From assembly GCF_022370755.2 (NCBI RefSeq), contig NZ_CP092364.2, positions 1,302,001 through 1,366,000 on the forward strand: a stretch of 64,000 nucleotides of DNA, written 5' to 3'. A program made the translations under genes and the position numbers. The notes below the pieces were generated by a model. The model did not search any database, had not been told where the DNA came from, and saw nothing but the letters and a program-made list of their open reading frames with translations. Numbering within the stretch: position 1 is the stretch's first letter; each line of letters opens with the position of its first letter. The stretch is from Mycolicibacterium goodii (lineage in GTDB: Bacteria; Actinomycetota; Actinomycetes; Mycobacteriales; Mycobacteriaceae). Shown here piece by piece: positions 60,555 to 64,000 of this stretch.

Positions 60555-61576
60555 TCGTGCGTACCCGCTCACTGGTGGGGGTCTGGAGCGCGGCGATGGT
60601 CCTGCTCGTCGCGTCGTCCGCGCTGGCTGTGACCATCGGGCCTGCAGCGCTGTCGGTTTCGGACGTGTACCGCATCATCGGCGAGCATCTCGGCGCTGGG
60701 CCGTCAGGGGCGACGCGTCTGCAGGACGGCATCGTGTGGGAGCTTCGGCTGCCGCGGGTGTTGCTGGCCGCCGCATGCGGTAGCGGATTGGCGCTGTGCG
60801 GGGCGATCCTGCAGTCGTTGCTGCGTAATCCGCTCGCCGACCCTTTCGTCCTCGGGGTGTCGTCCGGTGCGTCGACCGGGGCGGTGCTGGTCGCGGTGCT
60901 CGGGGTCGGGGGCGGAGCGCTCACCTTGTCCGGGGGTGCGTTCGTCGGTGCGGTGTTCGCCTTCTCGGTCGTGTTGGTGCTGGCCTACGCATCGGGCGGC
61001 GGCACCGACAAGGTGGTGCTCGCGGGAGTGGCTGGGACGCAACTCTTCTCGGCTTTGACGTCTTTCATCGTGTTGTCTTCTGCTGATGCCGAGCAGACCA
61101 GGGGGGTGTTGTTCTGGCTGCTGGGATCCCTCGCGGGGGTCGCGTGGAGCGACGTCGTGACATGCGGCCTGGTGGTGTGCGGAGGGCTCGCGGTGTGCGT
61201 GTTCCATGCCAGGACGCTCGACGCGTTCGCGTTCGGTCACGACGCTGCCGCCACACTCGGTGTATCGGTGCTGCGGGCGCGCCTGGTGCTGATGGTGGTC
61301 ACCGCGTTGATGACGGCCGCGCTGGTCAGCGCGGCAGGAGCGATCGGGTTCGTCGGCCTGGTGCTGCCCCACGCGGCACGGTTCGTGGTCGGTCCCGACC
61401 ATCGGCGGTTGCTGCCGACGGTCGCGCTGCTCGGCGCCGTCTTCATGGTGTGGGTGGATACGCTGGCCCGCACCGTGTTCGCGCCGCAGGAACTGCCCAC
61501 CGGTGTGGTCACCGCACTGCTCGGCGTGCCCGCGTTCGCAATGATCCTGCTGCGCAGAAGGGCCGGTGCGCGATGA
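60551..61576 (+). CDS. btuC: FecCD-family ABC transporter permease (BtuC-like)
   Basis: A 341-aa permease with about nine to ten transmembrane helices. FecCD signatures include LRLPRVLLAAACGSGLALCGAI-type (near 60), NPLADPFVLGVSSGA (near 93) and the C-terminal GAIGFVGLVLPHAARFVVG. It forms a homodimeric channel for the substrate delivered by the lipoproteins. The GTG start overlaps the preceding stop. Confidence 0.93.
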   Translation: MIVRTRSLVGVWSAAMVLLVASSALAVTIGPAALSVSDVYRIIGEHLGAGPSGATRLQDGIVWELRLPRVLLAAACGSGLALCGAILQSLLRNPLADPFVLGVSSGASTGAVLVAVLGVGGGALTLSGGAFVGAVFAFSVVLVLAYASGGGTDKVVLAGVAGTQLFSALTSFIVLSSADAEQTRGVLFWLLGSLAGVAWSDVVTCGLVVCGGLAVCVFHARTLDAFAFGHDAAATLGVSVLRARLVLMVVTALMTAALVSAAGAIGFVGLVLPHAARFVVGPDHRRLLPTVALLGAVFMVWVDTLARTVFAPQELPTGVVTALLGVPAFAMILLRRRAGAR

Positions 61577-62346
61577 GCTTGCGCGCCGACGACGTGCGGT
61601 GGTTGCGCTCGGGCCGGCTCGTGCTCGCGGATGTCACCGTGGCTCTCCAGCCGGGCAGCACCGTGGGCGTTCTCGGCCCAAACGGGTCAGGAAAGTCGTC
61701 GCTGCTGCGTCTGCTGGCCGGGCTCGACCGGCCCGACGCCGGGCGCGTCGAACTCGACGGGCGACCGGTGACCGCGATGCCGCGCCGTGCACTCGCGCGA
61801 CGCGTCGCGCTCGTGGGCCAGCACGCCGAGACGGATCTGAACATCACGGTCGGGGACGTGGTGCGACTCGGTCGCATCCCGTACACGACGATGTTCGGCG
61901 GCGACGGGGACGGGGCATCGGCCGTGCGGGACGCGCTCGCGGTCACGGGCCTGCTCGGTATGCAGAACCGGCTGTGGCACACCCTTTCCGGAGGCGAGCG
62001 TCAGCGGGTGCAGATCGCCCGCGCGCTCGCGCAGCAACCCACGGAACTGCTGCTCGACGAGCCGACGAACCACCTCGACATCGCCCACCAGCTGGAGATC
62101 CTGGCGATGATCCGCGAGCTCGACATCACCGCCGTCGTCGCGCTCCACGACCTGAACCTCGCCGCGATGTTCTGCGACCACGTCGTGGTGCTGTCGGCGG
62201 GCGCGGTCGTGGCGTCAGGCCCCCCGGCGGATGTGCTCACCGAGCAACTCGTCGCCGACGTCTACGGCGTGCGGTGTGAGATCACCCGCGACTCCGCCGG
62301 GCCCTACGTGCGGTTCCGTCCAGGCGGCAGAACCGGCGGGCGCTAG
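61573..62346 (+). CDS. btuD: ABC transporter ATP-binding protein (BtuD-like)
   Basis: A 257-aa ATPase. Walker A GPNGSGKSSLLRLLAG (near 37), signature LSGGERQRVQIARAL (near 138), Walker B ELLLDEPTNHLDI (near 158) and the H-loop ALHDLNLAAMF are intact. It powers the BtuC-like permease. It overlaps btuC by four bases and the convergent PemK-like gene by four bases. Confidence 0.95.
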   Translation: MSLRADDVRWLRSGRLVLADVTVALQPGSTVGVLGPNGSGKSSLLRLLAGLDRPDAGRVELDGRPVTAMPRRALARRVALVGQHAETDLNITVGDVVRLGRIPYTTMFGGDGDGASAVRDALAVTGLLGMQNRLWHTLSGGERQRVQIARALAQQPTELLLDEPTNHLDIAHQLEILAMIRELDITAVVALHDLNLAAMFCDHVVVLSAGAVVASGPPADVLTEQLVADVYGVRCEITRDSAGPYVRFRPGGRTGGR

Positions 62347-62978
62347 CTCCAGGAGTACTCGGCGCGCAGCCGCTGGGCGACCACCTCGAACCGGACGCGG
62401 TCCAGGATCGCGCCCTCGCGGCGGATACCTTCCTCGGGCACGTCGAGCACGCGGTCGAGGCGCACCCAGCTGGGCCTGCCGTCGTAGTCCCAGGTTCCGG
62501 TGCCGATGCCGACCCAGTCGGGATCGTCGCTGTGATGCTCCTGGCTGGAGAGCATGAGGCCCAGCAGCGTGGAGTGGTCGCGTCCCACCACGAGCACCGG
62601 ACGATCCTTGCCCTTGGTGGGGTCGTCCTCGTAGACCACCCACGTCCACACGATCTCTCCGGGATCGGCGCGGCCGTCCAGGTCGGGGGAGTACACGACC
62701 TTCCGTGCCCGGTGCGCGGTCGGGACGCTGTGCTGGGAGACCGGCCGCCCAGCAGTGATGGCTGGCGCACTGTTCGCCGATGCGCCCGCGAGGCCACTGG
62801 CCAGCACGTCCATTCCGAGCCGAATGCCCTGTTGAATGCCCTGCTGGATGCCCTGTTGCACGGTCCTGGGCACGTTGTCCGACTTCTGTAACTGGCGCAC
62901 GAACTTCGACGCCTCGTTGAAGACGAGGTTCTCGGTGCCCTTCAGAACTCGCTGGAACGTCTTCCACTGCGACACCAT
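62343..62978 (-). CDS. PemK/MazF-like protein with N-terminal helical extension
   Basis: A 211-aa protein. The C-terminal part (about 95-211; [28 protein letters not shown]) has the PemK/MazF-type beta barrel motif of type II toxins. The N-terminal 95 residues contain a four-residue periodic [13 protein letters not shown] helix, not seen in classic toxins. No antitoxin gene is adjacent. It matches Rv2405, which precedes lepA in M. tuberculosis and is not a known toxin, so a housekeeping RNA- or ligand-binding role is as likely. Confidence 0.8.
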   Translation of the reverse strand: MVSQWKTFQRVLKGTENLVFNEASKFVRQLQKSDNVPRTVQQGIQQGIQQGIRLGMDVLASGLAGASANSAPAITAGRPVSQHSVPTAHRARKVVYSPDLDGRADPGEIVWTWVVYEDDPTKGKDRPVLVVGRDHSTLLGLMLSSQEHHSDDPDWVGIGTGTWDYDGRPSWVRLDRVLDVPEEGIRREGAILDRVRFEVVAQRLRAEYSWS

Positions 62979-63057
62979 GGATCGAGCATATGTCAGCGGG
63001 AGACCCGGCGATTGTGTCGCGGCGGGCGGCGCTCGATACCCTAGAAGCGCACAACAC

Positions 63058-64000
63058 GTGCGCTTGACCCACGCTCACCAGGAGATTCCCATCAGCAGCT
63101 TCGCCGACAAGACGTTCACTGCGCCGGCGCAGATTCGGAACTTCTGCATCATCGCTCACATCGACCATGGCAAGTCGACGCTGGCCGACCGGATGCTGCA
63201 GCTCACCGGCGTCGTCGACGAGCGGTCGATGCGTGCCCAGTACCTCGATCGCATGGACATCGAGCGTGAGCGCGGGATCACGATCAAGGCGCAGAACGTT
63301 CGGCTGCCCTGGCGCGTCGACGGGCAGGATCACGTCCTGCACCTGATCGATACCCCGGGCCACGTCGACTTCACCTACGAGGTGTCCCGTGCGCTCGAGG
63401 CCTGCGAGGGTGCGGTGCTGCTGGTCGACGCCGCACAGGGCATCGAGGCGCAGACGCTGGCCAACCTGTACCTGGCACTGGACCGCGACCTGGCGATCAT
63501 CCCGGTGCTCAACAAGATCGACCTGCCCGCCGCGGACCCGGACCGCTACGCCGGCGAGCTCGCCCACATCATCGGCTGTGAGCCTTCCGACGTGCTGCGC
63601 GTGTCCGGCAAGACCGGTGAGGGCGTGGCCGAACTGCTCGACGAGGTGGTGCGCCAGGTGCCGCCGCCGGTGGGTGATCCCGACGCGCCCACGCGCGCGA
63701 TGATCTTCGACTCGGTGTACGACATCTACCGCGGCGTGGTGACCTACGTCCGCGTGGTCGACGGCAAGATCGTGCCGCGTGAGCGGATCGCGATGATGTC
63801 CACCGGCGCCACGCACGAACTGCTCGAGGTCGGCATCGTCTCACCCGAACCGAAGGCCAGCGAAGGCCTCGGCGTCGGGGAGGTCGGCTATCTCATCACG
63901 GGAGTGAAGGACGTCCGCCAGTCCAAGGTCGGCGACACCGTGACCACGGCCCGCAAGGGTGCCACCGAGGCGCTGACCGGCTACCGCGAGCCCAAGCCGA
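63058..64000 (+). CDS. lepA: Elongation factor 4 (LepA), partial at window end
   Basis: The first roughly 314 codons of the ribosome back-translocase/biogenesis GTPase. G1 is [10 protein letters not shown], the switch region [12 protein letters not shown]3 DTPGHVDFT and G4 NKID; domain 2 starts near residue 200. The frame is open past 64000. The GTG at 63058 is the first usual start codon in frame, 15 bases after a -10-like TACCCT (63037-63042). However AGGAG (63080-63084) is placed six bases before an ATC at 63091, where the conserved protein begins ([18 protein letters not shown]), so the true start is in doubt. Confidence 0.95.
   Translation, partial: MRLTHAHQEIPISSFADKTFTAPAQIRNFCIIAHIDHGKSTLADRMLQLTGVVDERSMRAQYLDRMDIERERGITIKAQNVRLPWRVDGQDHVLHLIDTPGHVDFTYEVSRALEACEGAVLLVDAAQGIEAQTLANLYLALDRDLAIIPVLNKIDLPAADPDRYAGELAHIIGCEPSDVLRVSGKTGEGVAELLDEVVRQVPPPVGDPDAPTRAMIFDSVYDIYRGVVTYVRVVDGKIVPRERIAMMSTGATHELLEVGIVSPEPKASEGLGVGEVGYLITGVKDVRQSKVGDTVTTARKGATEALTGYREPKP

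Noticed and set aside
62343..62978. Type II toxin-antitoxin locus
   Set aside because: No small antitoxin gene adjoins on either side; the neighbours are btuD and lepA.

Overview
The window is a high-GC (about 67 percent by eye), densely coding stretch of a mycobacterial chromosome. Gene order closely follows, from memory, the Mycobacterium tuberculosis block Rv2455c to Rv2404c (kor, mobA, rpfE, valS, folC, ndk, rne, rplU, rpmA, obg, proB, nadE, rbsK, proA, nadD, rsfS, gpgP, degV, comEA/EC, holA, rpsT, lepA). The added genes (dimethylamine demethylase cluster, second rpf gene, btu-like transporter, P450/TetR pair) fit a fast-growing environmental species such as Mycolicibacterium smegmatis or a close relative. 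The species call is inference from synteny.

Layout. 1-4949: a PfkB-type kinase, 2-oxoglutarate:ferredoxin oxidoreductase korAB and mobA. 4950-7091: a 1.1 kb gene-free stretch with a structured leader, then two consecutive resuscitation-promoting-factor genes. 7088-12534: a FAD monooxygenase, a three-gene heme-dependent N-demethylase operon (dmmA, reductase, heme subunit) and, convergent to it, an ammonium transporter with a 72-aa membrane protein. 12690-16668: S9 peptidase, a saccharopine-dehydrogenase-like reductase and a DUF937 protein. 16762-28655: housekeeping run valS-folC-DUF4233-ndk-rne-rplU-rpmA-obg-proB. 28704-32071: TetR/P450 divergent pair, sirtuin and cysteine hydrolase. 32129-36705: nadE, a possible gene remnant, rbsK, proA. 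36741-42474: MoxR ATPase and VWA protein, nadD, rsfS, gpgP, octanoyltransferase, DegV. 42577-45707: stomatin-like protein, quinone reductase and an unrecognised low-complexity secreted protein, where M. tuberculosis carries eis. 45814-49491: comEA, comEC (no nuclease domain), holA, rpsT. 49724-54068: ATP-grasp / alpha-E / transglutaminase trio and an MBL-fold protein. 54178-58285: SOS-controlled 13E12 HNH protein, aldo-keto reductase, CBS protein, GNAT, DUF6480. 58366-62346: cobalamin riboswitch followed by two substrate-binding proteins, a permease and an ATPase. 62343-64000: PemK-like protein and lepA, which runs off the window.

Regulation visible in the sequence. Many genes show a TANNNT -10 element 6-9 bases before the start codon with no Shine-Dalgarno, the signature of leaderless mycobacterial transcripts. 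Three GTGA-N6-TCAC Crp-like boxes precede both rpf genes and the CBS gene. A perfect mycobacterial SOS box overlaps the start codon of the 13E12 gene. The P450/TetR pair shares a 17-bp palindromic operator. No tRNA, rRNA, CRISPR, insertion sequence or prophage was found. The least understood parts are the rpf leader, the operator cluster before korA, the ATP-grasp/alpha-E/transglutaminase system and the insert between degV and comEA.
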